The notes beneath the pieces are model-generated. The model had not been told where the DNA came from and searched no databases. It saw only the letters and a program-made list of their open reading frames with translations. From Streptomyces pyxinae (GTDB taxonomy: Bacteria > Actinomycetota > Actinomycetes > Streptomycetales > Streptomycetaceae), in the NCBI RefSeq assembly GCF_024756275.1, contig NZ_JANUGQ010000028.1, forward strand, positions 25,776 through 89,775: 64,000 bases of DNA. Reading direction: 5' to 3'. Of this stretch, positions 52,289 through 60,353 are shown piece after piece (positions within the stretch are counted from its first letter, which is position 1; every line of letters starts with the position of its first letter). The position numbers and the translations under genes are program-made.

Positions 52289-52471
52289 ATGGAACCGAAC
52301 CTCGCACTCGACCTCGACGACCTGAGCGTCGACGAGCTCGACATCCTCCCGACCTCGCCGGGCGCCGGCCTGGAGTCGATCAACGTCGGCCACGCCATGG
52401 TCGAGATCGGCGCGTCGAACTGCACCTCCACCGGCACGCCCGCGAGCTGCTGCTCGTGTTGCTGCTGCTGA
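52289..52471 (+). CDS. cltA: Thiopeptide precursor, cyclothiazomycin-type
   Basis: A 60-residue ribosomal precursor. Residues 1-42 are an acidic leader with LDLDDLSVDELDIL, typical of thiopeptide leaders, ending EIGA. Residues 43-60 are the core: SNCTSTGTPASCCSCCCC, 18 residues with seven Cys. From memory this equals the cyclothiazomycin A core, whose molecule has seven sulfurs, matching seven Cys. Ser43 and a later Ser are the expected partners for the pyridine, and the Cys residues form thiazoles or a thioether. ATG 52289 with GAAAGGGG upstream; 176 bp after the dehydrogenase gene. A UUCG hairpin follows. The symbol is used for homology to the S. hygroscopicus gene. Confidence 0.93.
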   Translation: MEPNLALDLDDLSVDELDILPTSPGAGLESINVGHAMVEIGASNCTSTGTPASCCSCCCC

Positions 52472-52498
52472 ACCGGGGTGTGACCCGGGCTGTGTGAC

Positions 52499-52534
52499 CC
52501 GTGTCCGGTGGGCCTTCGGGCCCGCCGGACACGG
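52499..52534 (+). terminator. UUCG-tetraloop hairpin after the precursor gene
   Basis: Stem 52499-52514 with 52519-52534 (16 bp, one G-U) closed by a C(UUCG)G tetraloop, 27 nt after the precursor stop. It probably attenuates read-through into the YcaO gene or protects the 3' end of the precursor message, keeping precursor expression high. Confidence 0.75.
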
Positions 52535-52596
52535 CACCGCGCCCGGGCGGGCAGGCGTGGCCCGTACGACCGGTTGACGAACGGAGGGACCATGAC

Positions 52597-52632
52597 GTGA
52601 CCGACGTGACCGACGTGACCGACGTGACCGAG
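52597..52632 (+). repeat. 9-bp tandem repeat (gtgaccgac) at the YcaO gene start
   Basis: Four copies spanning the start codon, coding for VTD units; several are possible alternative GTG starts in the same frame. Confidence 0.8.
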
Positions 52633-54627
52633 GCACCCGCGCGGGACGCGGCCCGCACCACCAGTCAGCGGCGAGAGGGTGGGGGAAGCAGTGCCCCGGC
52701 GGCGTTCGCCGTGGTCGGGACGGGTGTGCTGGCCGCCGCCGTCCGTGCCGCCGTCGCCCGGACGCACCGGACGGTCGCCGCCACCGACCCCGACTGCGCC
52801 GGGGTGGTCACCGCCGACGACGGCTGGACCACCTCCACCGCGCCCGAGCACCCCGGCACCGGCTGGCTGCCGGTACGGGTGGAGCTGGGCCAGGTCGTCA
52901 TCGGTCCGTACGTCGCCCCCGGCCGGACCGGCTGCGCCCGGTGTGCCCGGACCCGGCGGCACCGCGCCCTGGGCCCGGACAGCCCGCGCGCCGAACTGCT
53001 GCGCCGGTACGGGGAGCGCCTGGCCGACCGGCCGGCCCCGCTGCTGTCGGCCTGGGCGGCCGAGGCGGTGGGCGCCCTGGTGGCGGGCGAACTGGCCGCG
53101 CCGCCGGAGAGCCGGCGCACCACCCGCGGCATCGTCGTCCTGTCGCTGACCACCCTCGCGGTGGACGCCCACCCCTTTCTGCCCGATCCGGCCTGCCCCC
53201 GGTGCGGGGGCCTTCCGCCGGACCGGCCGCCGGTGCTGATGGGGGTGGCGCGGCCCAAGCTCGACCGGGACACCTACCGGGTGCGGGACCTCGCGGACGG
53301 CTGGCCGGAGTTGGTCCACGCCTATGTGGACGGCCGGACCGGGGTGGTGCGCCAGCTCGACGTACGGCCCGACTACCGCTATCCGATGGTCTCCGCGCCG
53401 CTCCATCTGCCGGACGGCGAGCAGGAGGCGGGCTTCGGGCGGGACCTGGACTACGCGGGCTGTGAGCGCACCGCCCTCGCCGAGGCGCTGGAACGGCTGG
53501 GCGGCGCCCGGCCCGGTGGCCGGCGCACGGTGGTGCGGGCTGCCCACCGGGAGGTGGCCGACGGGGCGGTGTGCCCGGTGGACCTGGGCCTCTACCCGCC
53601 CGAGCGGTACGCCCAACCCGGCTTCCCCTACCCGCCGTTCGACCCGGACCTGGAACTGAACTGGGTGTGGGGCCACTCCTTCGGGCGCGGCGGCCCCGTC
53701 CTCGTACCGGAGGACTACGCGTACTACCGCACCCGGCGCGGCAATCCGGACGCCCGGCCGCTGGCCTACGAGGTGTCCAACGGGTGCGCGCTGGGCGGCT
53801 GCCTGGAGGAGGCGGCGCTGCACGGGCTGGTGGAACTGGCCGAGCGGGACGCCTTCCTGCTCACCTGGTACGCCCGCCTGCCGGTCCCCCGGGTCGATCT
53901 CGCCACGGTGTCCGACCCCCGGATCGCCCTGCTGACCGAGCGGATCCGGCAGGACTCCGGCCACCGGGTGCTGGCCTTCGCCACCACCCCGGAGTACGGG
54001 ATCCCCACCTGCTGGGTGATGGCCGTGCGGCCGGCCGACGGTGACCCGGACGAGCCCGACGAGCCCGCCGCGGTCTGTGCGGCCGGGGCCCACTTCGATC
54101 CGGAACGGGCGCTGCTCAACGGGCTGTTGGAGCTGACCGCCAATCTGGGCTGGAACCGGGACGCCTATCGGGCCGAGCGGGACCGGATCGCGGCCATGGT
54201 GGCGGACCCAGAGCTGGTCCGGGAGATGCGGGACCACGCCCTGCTCCACTGCCACCCGGCCGCCTTCGAGCGGTTCCGCTTTCTGCTCGGGGACGAGCGG
54301 GGGCTGCCGGTGGACGAGGCGTTCGCCCGGGCCGGCCACCGGCCGCGCGCCGCCGATCTGCGCGAGGACCTGGCCGAGGTGGTGGACCGGTTCACCGACC
54401 GGGGGCTGGAGGTGATCGTGGTCGACCAGACCACCGACGAGCACCGGGCGGGCGGCCTGGCCTGCGCCAAGGTGATCGTTCCGGGGCTGCTGCCGATGAC
54501 CTTCGGCCACCGGATGCGCCGCACCCACGGCCTCCCCCGGCTCGGCACGCTCCCCGCCGAACTGGGCTACCGAGCGCGGTCGTTGCCGCCGGAGGAGGTG
54601 AATCCGCACCCGCATCCGTTCCCCTGA
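52597..54627 (+). CDS. Fused E1-like/YcaO thiazoline cyclodehydratase
   Basis: Makes thiazolines from core Cys using ATP. The 676-residue protein fuses an E1-like (C) domain, with its structural-Zn cysteines C113, C116, C200 and C203 (CARC and CPRC), to a YcaO (D) domain with the ATP/Mg region GCLEEAALHGLVELAERDAF (about 400-420). It ends in PHPHPFP, the Pro-rich PxPxP tail that TOMM YcaO proteins need. The GTG at 52597 has GGAGG nine nt upstream; the first codons are a 9-bp repeat (gacgtgacc). Together with the F protein it forms the leader-dependent azoline synthetase. Confidence 0.93.
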   Translation: MTDVTDVTDVTEAPARDAARTTSQRREGGGSSAPAAFAVVGTGVLAAAVRAAVARTHRTVAATDPDCAGVVTADDGWTTSTAPEHPGTGWLPVRVELGQVVIGPYVAPGRTGCARCARTRRHRALGPDSPRAELLRRYGERLADRPAPLLSAWAAEAVGALVAGELAAPPESRRTTRGIVVLSLTTLAVDAHPFLPDPACPRCGGLPPDRPPVLMGVARPKLDRDTYRVRDLADGWPELVHAYVDGRTGVVRQLDVRPDYRYPMVSAPLHLPDGEQEAGFGRDLDYAGCERTALAEALERLGGARPGGRRTVVRAAHREVADGAVCPVDLGLYPPERYAQPGFPYPPFDPDLELNWVWGHSFGRGGPVLVPEDYAYYRTRRGNPDARPLAYEVSNGCALGGCLEEAALHGLVELAERDAFLLTWYARLPVPRVDLATVSDPRIALLTERIRQDSGHRVLAFATTPEYGIPTCWVMAVRPADGDPDEPDEPAAVCAAGAHFDPERALLNGLLELTANLGWNRDAYRAERDRIAAMVADPELVREMRDHALLHCHPAAFERFRFLLGDERGLPVDEAFARAGHRPRAADLREDLAEVVDRFTDRGLEVIVVDQTTDEHRAGGLACAKVIVPGLLPMTFGHRMRRTHGLPRLGTLPAELGYRARSLPPEEVNPHPHPFP

Positions 54628-54721
54628 GCCGGTGGCCGGACACCCCTCACCGCGGTGGTGCGGCCCCCGAGACCTGGCCCGCCGAGATTCCATTCCCTCG
54701 ATTCCGCGACCGGAGCTGTGC

Positions 54722-57589
54722 ATGAACGAGGCTTTCTCCACCCCGGACACCTTCGGGGTGCGCATCGGCGGGCTGCCGGTGTCGGTGCTCGACGACCTGC
54801 GCTCGCCGGAGCTGTGGAGCCAGGTCGAGCGGGTGCTCGACACCGAGCACCGTCTCGACACCGTGGGCGGCGGGCTCGGTGACACCCTCTACGCCCTGAT
54901 CGGCCACGCCACCGCCGGAAAACCGCTGCTGGTGGCGCTCCGCCGGGCCGTCCACAACCGCCGCCGTCCCGCCGGGCGGTGCTGGAACGACGAGGTACGG
55001 GCGCTGCTGCCGGAGGCCGTCGCCAAGAGCGTACGGTCCTGGCTGACGCTGCTCGAAGACCACCGGCAGCAACTGGAGCGGCTGGACGAGCTGCTGGTCC
55101 ACCACGCCGGTTCGCGCACCGCGCTGCTGCGCAAGGCGGCGAGCGAACCGGCGCTCCAGCACGGCCTGGTCCTCGGCAGCCCTGTCCTCCATGAGCGGCT
55201 GCGCGGCTGGCTGGGCCGCCCGGACGCGTCCGCACCGGCCGGGGAGAGCGGCCGGGCGCCGGACCAGAAGGCGGCCCTGCGGCTGGCCAAGTATCTGTCC
55301 CGGATCACCATGAAGACCAGCCCGTTCAGCACCTTCACCATCAGCGGTCTCGGCCGCTGGCGGGACACGGCCGGGGGCGAGAGCGGGACCGGGGCCGGGG
55401 TGGCTTCGGCGGACCTCACCGTGCTGACGGTGGCCGAGATCAATGTCTGGGTGGTCCAGCAGGTGGTCCGGGAGCTGAGCCACCGCCCCGAGTACGCCCG
55501 GCGGCTGCGGCTGCGGCTCAACCCGAGCGCCGTACTGACCGGTGAACGCTGGGAGTTCCTCGGCCCGGGTACCGAGGAGCCGCTGCGGGGCCTGGCCGCC
55601 TCCGCCCCGGTCCGGGCCTGTGTCGCCGCGGTGACCGGAACCGGCCGGGGCACCGGGGCCGGCCGGGTGCGGGAGGACGCGGCCCGGGTGGTGGCCGGCG
55701 CGACCGGGAGCACCCCGGAGGCCGCCGACGCCTATCTGGCCAAGCTGGTGGAGCTGGGCCTGCTGGAGGCCGAACGCCCTTTCCCGGACCAGGCCATGGA
55801 CCCGCTGGCGGAGCTGCGGGACTGGGTGGCGGGGGTGGCCGGTGACACTTCGGGCGGTGGCACCCCGGGCGGCGCCGAGGAGCCCGTCTCCGCCGGGGCC
55901 GTCCGCGCCGGGCCCGAGGGTGGTGCGGGGTCACCGGACGAGGCGGACGGGCTCGGAGCCGTACAGAATGACGGGGAGGAGCCGGGCCCGCTGCTGGGCG
56001 TGCTGGACGAGTTGCGGGAGCTGGTCGGGCGGTACGCCGGGCTCGCGGATCCGGCGGACCGGCGGGAGTGTGTGCGCGGGGTCGAGGCGGCGCTGCGGCG
56101 GCTGCGGGAGGCGGCCGGGGCCGAGCGGATCGAGCTGCCGGCCAAGAACAGTGTGATCGAGAACGCCCTGCTCGCCGCCGAGCTGCCAGGACCCGACCGG
56201 TCCGCCTGGGCGCCGGTGCTGGCCGAACTCGACCTGGTACGGCGGTGTTACGCGCTGCTGGACCCGGCACTACCCGGGCGGGTGGCGCTGGCGGAGGCGT
56301 ACGCGGAGTGGTTCGGACCCGATGTGACGGTGCCGTTCCTGACCTTCCACCGGGCGGTGCAGGAGTGGCTGCGGCAGGACGCCGGACTGCCGGGTCTGTT
56401 GTCGGTGCCGACCCACGGCTATCGCGCCCTGGCCGGGCACCGGTACCCGCGGCTGCGAGAACTGGCGCGCCTGCGCGGTGAGTTGTGCGCGGAGGCACTG
56501 GAGGGGCGGCCGGATACCGACGGGGTGGTACGGCTGGACCCGGCCCGGCTGGCGGGGCTGGTGCGGAGCTGGCCGGAGTGGATGCGGGCGCCCGACTCGG
56601 TGGCGTTCTACGGGCAGCCGGTGGGCGGGGCGGTGGGGGCCGACGGGAAGGGGCTCGGGGCCGGGGTGGGGCCCGGGGGTGGGGATGGAGTTGGGGCGGC
56701 GCCCGGGTTTGTGATCAATGCGGTCAACTCCGGTCATGGGCGCGGCCGGGACCGGATCCGGCGGCTGCTCGCCCAGGCCGGGATCGCCGCCGAGGCGGCG
56801 ACAGCACCGCCACCCGGGGGCACCGTGCAGGTGGACACCTGCCGCCACTACGGCAGCAATGTGGGCCTGCGGCTCAGTGCGGTGGGCGCCGAGCTCGACT
56901 ATCCGGAGGGCCCCACCCTTCGCCCCGCCGGAGACCGGATCCGCCTCGGTGACCTGCTGGTGCGGCACGATCCGGCGCTCGGGCTGCTCACTCTGCACGC
57001 GCCCGGCCGGGGCGGCGAGATCCGGCCCGTGCACCCCAATCTGATCGCGGAGTTGTGGCTGCCGCCCGCGATCCGGCTGCTGCTCGGCACCTTCGGCGCC
57101 ACCTCCAATCTGCTGATCCCGGGCCGCCGGATGTTCGGTGACCCCTCGGTCGAGCGGATGGACCGGGTGCTGACCGAGCCCCGGGTGGCGATCGGCCGGA
57201 CCACCGTGAGCCGGCGCCAGTGGGTCTTCCCGGGCGACCGGGTGCCGGTCCGCCGCCAGGGTGAATCGGACCGGTCCCGACTACTGCGCCTGGCGGGGTG
57301 GTTGCGTCACCATGGGATGCCGTCGCGCTGCTTCGTCCGGGGGCTCGACCCGGCCTCGGTGGTCGGCGGCAGTGTGTGGCGGATCAAGTCCCGCAAGCCG
57401 CTCTATGTGGACTTCGCCAACCCGCTGCTGGTGGGCGTCTTCGAGCGGATGCTCACCGGCCCGGGCCAGGTGCTCTTCGTGCAGGAGGCACTGCCGGGAC
57501 CGGACGAGCTGCCCGACTACGGCGACCACGGCTCCCGGGTGACGGAGTACCTGATCGAGATCAACGGACCGTACGGGCCCGGGGAATGA
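54722..57589 (+). CDS. LanB-type Ser/Thr dehydratase, glutamylation domain
   Basis: Splits dehydration in thiopeptides: this protein glutamylates core Ser/Thr using glutamyl-tRNA; elimination is done elsewhere. The 955-residue product has the lantibiotic dehydratase N-terminal fold. It carries the family motif ITMKTSPFSTFTISGLG (about 195-211) and the late HYGSNVGLRLS..LDYPEGPTL and VSRRQWVFPGD segments. It lacks the C-terminal elimination domain. A Gly/Ala/Glu-rich insert (about 375-415) and another (about 640-665) are likely loops. ATG 54722 with GGAG six nt upstream; 94 bp after the YcaO gene. Confidence 0.9.
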   Translation: MNEAFSTPDTFGVRIGGLPVSVLDDLRSPELWSQVERVLDTEHRLDTVGGGLGDTLYALIGHATAGKPLLVALRRAVHNRRRPAGRCWNDEVRALLPEAVAKSVRSWLTLLEDHRQQLERLDELLVHHAGSRTALLRKAASEPALQHGLVLGSPVLHERLRGWLGRPDASAPAGESGRAPDQKAALRLAKYLSRITMKTSPFSTFTISGLGRWRDTAGGESGTGAGVASADLTVLTVAEINVWVVQQVVRELSHRPEYARRLRLRLNPSAVLTGERWEFLGPGTEEPLRGLAASAPVRACVAAVTGTGRGTGAGRVREDAARVVAGATGSTPEAADAYLAKLVELGLLEAERPFPDQAMDPLAELRDWVAGVAGDTSGGGTPGGAEEPVSAGAVRAGPEGGAGSPDEADGLGAVQNDGEEPGPLLGVLDELRELVGRYAGLADPADRRECVRGVEAALRRLREAAGAERIELPAKNSVIENALLAAELPGPDRSAWAPVLAELDLVRRCYALLDPALPGRVALAEAYAEWFGPDVTVPFLTFHRAVQEWLRQDAGLPGLLSVPTHGYRALAGHRYPRLRELARLRGELCAEALEGRPDTDGVVRLDPARLAGLVRSWPEWMRAPDSVAFYGQPVGGAVGADGKGLGAGVGPGGGDGVGAAPGFVINAVNSGHGRGRDRIRRLLAQAGIAAEAATAPPPGGTVQVDTCRHYGSNVGLRLSAVGAELDYPEGPTLRPAGDRIRLGDLLVRHDPALGLLTLHAPGRGGEIRPVHPNLIAELWLPPAIRLLLGTFGATSNLLIPGRRMFGDPSVERMDRVLTEPRVAIGRTTVSRRQWVFPGDRVPVRRQGESDRSRLLRLAGWLRHHGMPSRCFVRGLDPASVVGGSVWRIKSRKPLYVDFANPLLVGVFERMLTGPGQVLFVQEALPGPDELPDYGDHGSRVTEYLIEINGPYGPGE

Positions 57590-57614
57590 GGCACGGGGAA
57601 TGAGGGAGACACCG

Positions 57615-58742
57615 ATGGGGACGGGGTCAGGGGCGGAGACCGGGACGGGAATGGGGATCGGGATGGGGATGGGGTCGGGGGCCGGGATGGCGGGGACGGG
57701 TGCGGGATCGGAGGGCGGGCGGCTGGACCCCGGCACGGCGGAGGGCTCCGACTGGCTGCCCGCGCACATCTTCTACGACTCCGACCAGGACCGGCTGCTC
57801 ACCGAGTGTGTCCGGCCGCTGGTCCGGGAGGTGCTCGCCGACGGCTCGGCGCAGAGCTGGTTCTACCTCCGCTACTGGGAGGGCGGCCCGCATGTCCGCC
57901 TCCGGCTGCTGCCCGCCCGGGCCGCCGACCGTCCGGAGCTTCAGCGGCGGGTGACGGAGCGGGTCGATGCCTTCCTGGCCGCCCGGCCGTCCCCGGACGT
58001 GGTGGACCGGACGCGCTTCGGCCAGGTGGCGCAGGGTTTGGCCGGCCTGGAGGGGCGGGACGGCCACGACCAGGAGGTGCGCCCCAACAACTCGCTGGCC
58101 TTCATCCCGTACGCCCGGGAGCACGACGACTACGGGCGCGGCGCCGCGATGGCCGCCGTGGAGCGGCACTTCCGGGAGTCCAGCGAACTGGCGCTCTCCG
58201 TGGTGGCGGCCGGCACCACCGTGGAGCAGCGCGCCCTGCTGGCGTTCGACCTGGTGGTCGGGGTCTTCGCGCTCTGCGACGAGGTGCGGGACCAGTGGGT
58301 GCGCCACGGCGGGCCGCCGCTGCCGTTCGGCAGCGGGCCCGAGGCGCCCGATGTGGCGGTCCGGTACGCCGCCCAGCGCGACGCCCTGCGCGCCCGGGCC
58401 CAGCGGGTCTGGCACCAGGCGGTGGCGAGGGACGGCTCGGGGGGCTCCGGGCCGTCGGGCGGTGACCAGCGGACGTACTGGCTGGCCTCGGTGCGCCAAC
58501 TGCGGGACGAGCTGCACGCCTTGGAGGAGAGCGGCGCCTTCGCCTCCACCTGGGCCGCCTCCCCGCTGGCCGAACCGCTCGACCTTGCCGCCACCGCGCA
58601 CCCGGGCACCAGTCTGGTGCTGCTGCGCTGCGCCCACCTGGTCAACAACCGGCTGGGGCTGACGCTCTGGCAGGAGAACCAGCTCCGGTTCCTGGTCGGC
58701 CGGGTGCTGGCGGAGCTGCCCGAGGCGCTGACCGCGTCATGA
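57615..58742 (+). CDS. Thiopeptide biosynthesis protein with LanB C-terminal-like domain
   Basis: A protein of about 375 residues of the SpaB/LanB C-terminal (thiopep_ocin, TIGR03891-type) group: DWLPAHIFYDSDQDRLLTECVRPLV (split here) and SWFYLRYWEGGPHVRLRLLP are the marks. In thiopeptide clusters two such proteins share the elimination of glutamate and the [4+2] pyridine-forming reaction; which does which cannot be decided here. The N-terminal 40 residues are Gly/Met/Thr repeats. Start 57615 (GAGGGAG six nt upstream) is preferred; 57600 is an alternative. The stop overlaps the next gene by 4 bp (ATGA). Confidence 0.85.
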   Translation: MGTGSGAETGTGMGIGMGMGSGAGMAGTGAGSEGGRLDPGTAEGSDWLPAHIFYDSDQDRLLTECVRPLVREVLADGSAQSWFYLRYWEGGPHVRLRLLPARAADRPELQRRVTERVDAFLAARPSPDVVDRTRFGQVAQGLAGLEGRDGHDQEVRPNNSLAFIPYAREHDDYGRGAAMAAVERHFRESSELALSVVAAGTTVEQRALLAFDLVVGVFALCDEVRDQWVRHGGPPLPFGSGPEAPDVAVRYAAQRDALRARAQRVWHQAVARDGSGGSGPSGGDQRTYWLASVRQLRDELHALEESGAFASTWAASPLAEPLDLAATAHPGTSLVLLRCAHLVNNRLGLTLWQENQLRFLVGRVLAELPEALTAS

Positions 58743-60337
58743 CTTCCGGCGCGGGGGGACCGGGGAGTACGGGGGGTACGGGGAGTGCTCCGGGGGCGGG
58801 TGGGCCGGGGGTCGGCGGCCCCGGGGCGGATGGTCCTGGCGGCGGCCCTCGTCCGGTCCGGCACCGGGTGGACGGCCGGCGGGCGGGGCGGTACCGGCTG
58901 CCGCGTCCGGAGCGGCCGGCGGACGGGGAGGAGCCGGAGGAGGCGTCCGGGGTGCGGTGGCACAGTCTGCACGTGCACCACCACGACGAACGGGCCGAGC
59001 CCGCGCTCATCCTGGACGCCGTCCGCCCGGCATTCGGCGCGGTCCGGCCATGGGTGGCGGGGGCCTGGTTCGGCCGGCACTGGCTGCGCGGCCCCCATCT
59101 GCGGCTCAACTTCCGTTGTGGCGAGGCGGAGTGGGAGGAGCGGGTGCGGCCGGAGGTGGCCTCACGGCTGGGCGCGTATCTGCGGGCGCATCCCTCCACC
59201 GTGGTGCTGGACGAGGCGGAGTCGGCGCCGGTCCACGAGCGGCTGGCCGAACTGGAGATGGAGCGGGGGACGTTGAGCCCCTGGGTACCGGACAACACGG
59301 TGCGGGAGCAGCCCTACGATCACCGGCTCCAGGTGCTGGGCTCGCGGCGGGCCAGCGAGCTGCTGGCGGACTTCCTCAGCGACACCAACGAAGCCGCCTT
59401 CCGTGCCTACGCCCACCTCCGGTCCGGCGGCTCGCTGCCGGTGCTGGCGCTCGACCTGATGTGGGCCACCGCCTCGGCCGCCGCCGTGCCGTTCGCCGGG
59501 GGCGGGGCGCCGATCGCGCGCGGCTTCCTGTCGCTGCGCTCGCACGCCGACGCGTTCCTCTCCCGGACCCAGGACCCGGCCGGCTACCGGGCCACCTTCG
59601 ACGCCAAGTTCCGGCGCCAGGCGGACGCCCTGGCCGCCCGGCTGCGAGCGGTGGAGGCGGCGGTGGCGGTAGCGGTGGCCGAGGCGGTACCGGGGCCACC
59701 GTCCGACGGGGGTGGCCCCGCCTCCGGGGATCAACTCGTCCTCGGGGATGAGCTCACCTTCGGGGATGAGCCCGCCTCCGGGGATCAACTCCCCTCCGGG
59801 GGTGAACTCGCCTCCGGGGGTGAACTCGCCTCCGGGGGTGAACTCGCCTTCGTACGTGAGTGGTCCGAGGCGGTACGGCGCCATCAGCGGATCGCGCTGC
59901 CGCTGCTGGCCTCCGGCGAGGTGTCGATGGACGGGGCGGCCCGGGCGCCCCGGATGCCCACCCGACAGCTCAGCGAGTTCCACCGGCTGCTCCAGAGCGA
60001 TCACGGGCACCAGGACTTCATCCGTACGGACGACTGGTTCGCGTCCTTCCGGCTGGTGATGAACTACCTCTATCTCCACCTGGGCCGGCTCGGGCTCGGC
60101 CCCGCCGACCGGGGGCTGCTCTGCCACCTGGCCGCCAACACCGTGGAGGAGGTGCACGGGCTCTCGGCGGTGGAGAGCTTCCGCCACCATGTGATGGGCG
60201 GCAACCCGGCAGCCGGCCCCGGCACCCCCGGCACCGAGCCGGAGTGGCGGCGGATCGGGGACGAGTGGGCCGGGGCGGGACGGGCCGGGGCGGAATGGGA
60301 GGAGACGGGCCGGGCCGGAGGTGGTGGCGGGGCGTGA
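58739..60337 (+). CDS. Second LanB C-terminal-like thiopeptide protein
   Basis: A 532-residue protein, also SpaB/LanB C-terminal-like but of another subgroup. Marks: VRWHSLHVHHHDERAEP (about 72-88), WFGRHWLRGPHLRLNF (about 109-124), ERGTLSPWVPDNTVREQPYDHR and the ADFLSDTNEAAF helix. A partner of the previous gene: one should eliminate Glu to give Dha/Dhb, the other should build the pyridine. About 70 residues at the N-terminus are Gly/Pro-rich, and an 18-bp repeat gives SGGELA/SGDQLP units (about 325-372). The ATG overlaps the previous stop by 4 bp (ATGA). The gene ends 16 bp from the convergent regulator. Confidence 0.83.
   Translation: MTSGAGGPGSTGGTGSAPGAGGPGVGGPGADGPGGGPRPVRHRVDGRRAGRYRLPRPERPADGEEPEEASGVRWHSLHVHHHDERAEPALILDAVRPAFGAVRPWVAGAWFGRHWLRGPHLRLNFRCGEAEWEERVRPEVASRLGAYLRAHPSTVVLDEAESAPVHERLAELEMERGTLSPWVPDNTVREQPYDHRLQVLGSRRASELLADFLSDTNEAAFRAYAHLRSGGSLPVLALDLMWATASAAAVPFAGGGAPIARGFLSLRSHADAFLSRTQDPAGYRATFDAKFRRQADALAARLRAVEAAVAVAVAEAVPGPPSDGGGPASGDQLVLGDELTFGDEPASGDQLPSGGELASGGELASGGELAFVREWSEAVRRHQRIALPLLASGEVSMDGAARAPRMPTRQLSEFHRLLQSDHGHQDFIRTDDWFASFRLVMNYLYLHLGRLGLGPADRGLLCHLAANTVEEVHGLSAVESFRHHVMGGNPAAGPGTPGTEPEWRRIGDEWAGAGRAGAEWEETGRAGGGGGA
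59730..59850 (+). repeat. 18-bp tandem repeat in the second LanB-C-like gene
   Basis: Six or seven imperfect copies of cctccgggg(g/a)tgaactcg, coding for SG(G/D)(E/Q)LA/P units; in frame. Confidence 0.85.
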
Positions 60338-60353
60338 GGCCGTCCCGGTCGGC

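Noticed and set aside
52592..52600. ATG at 52592 as the YcaO start
   Set aside because: It is out of frame and stops after two codons; the in-frame GTG at 52597 has the right distance from GGAGG.
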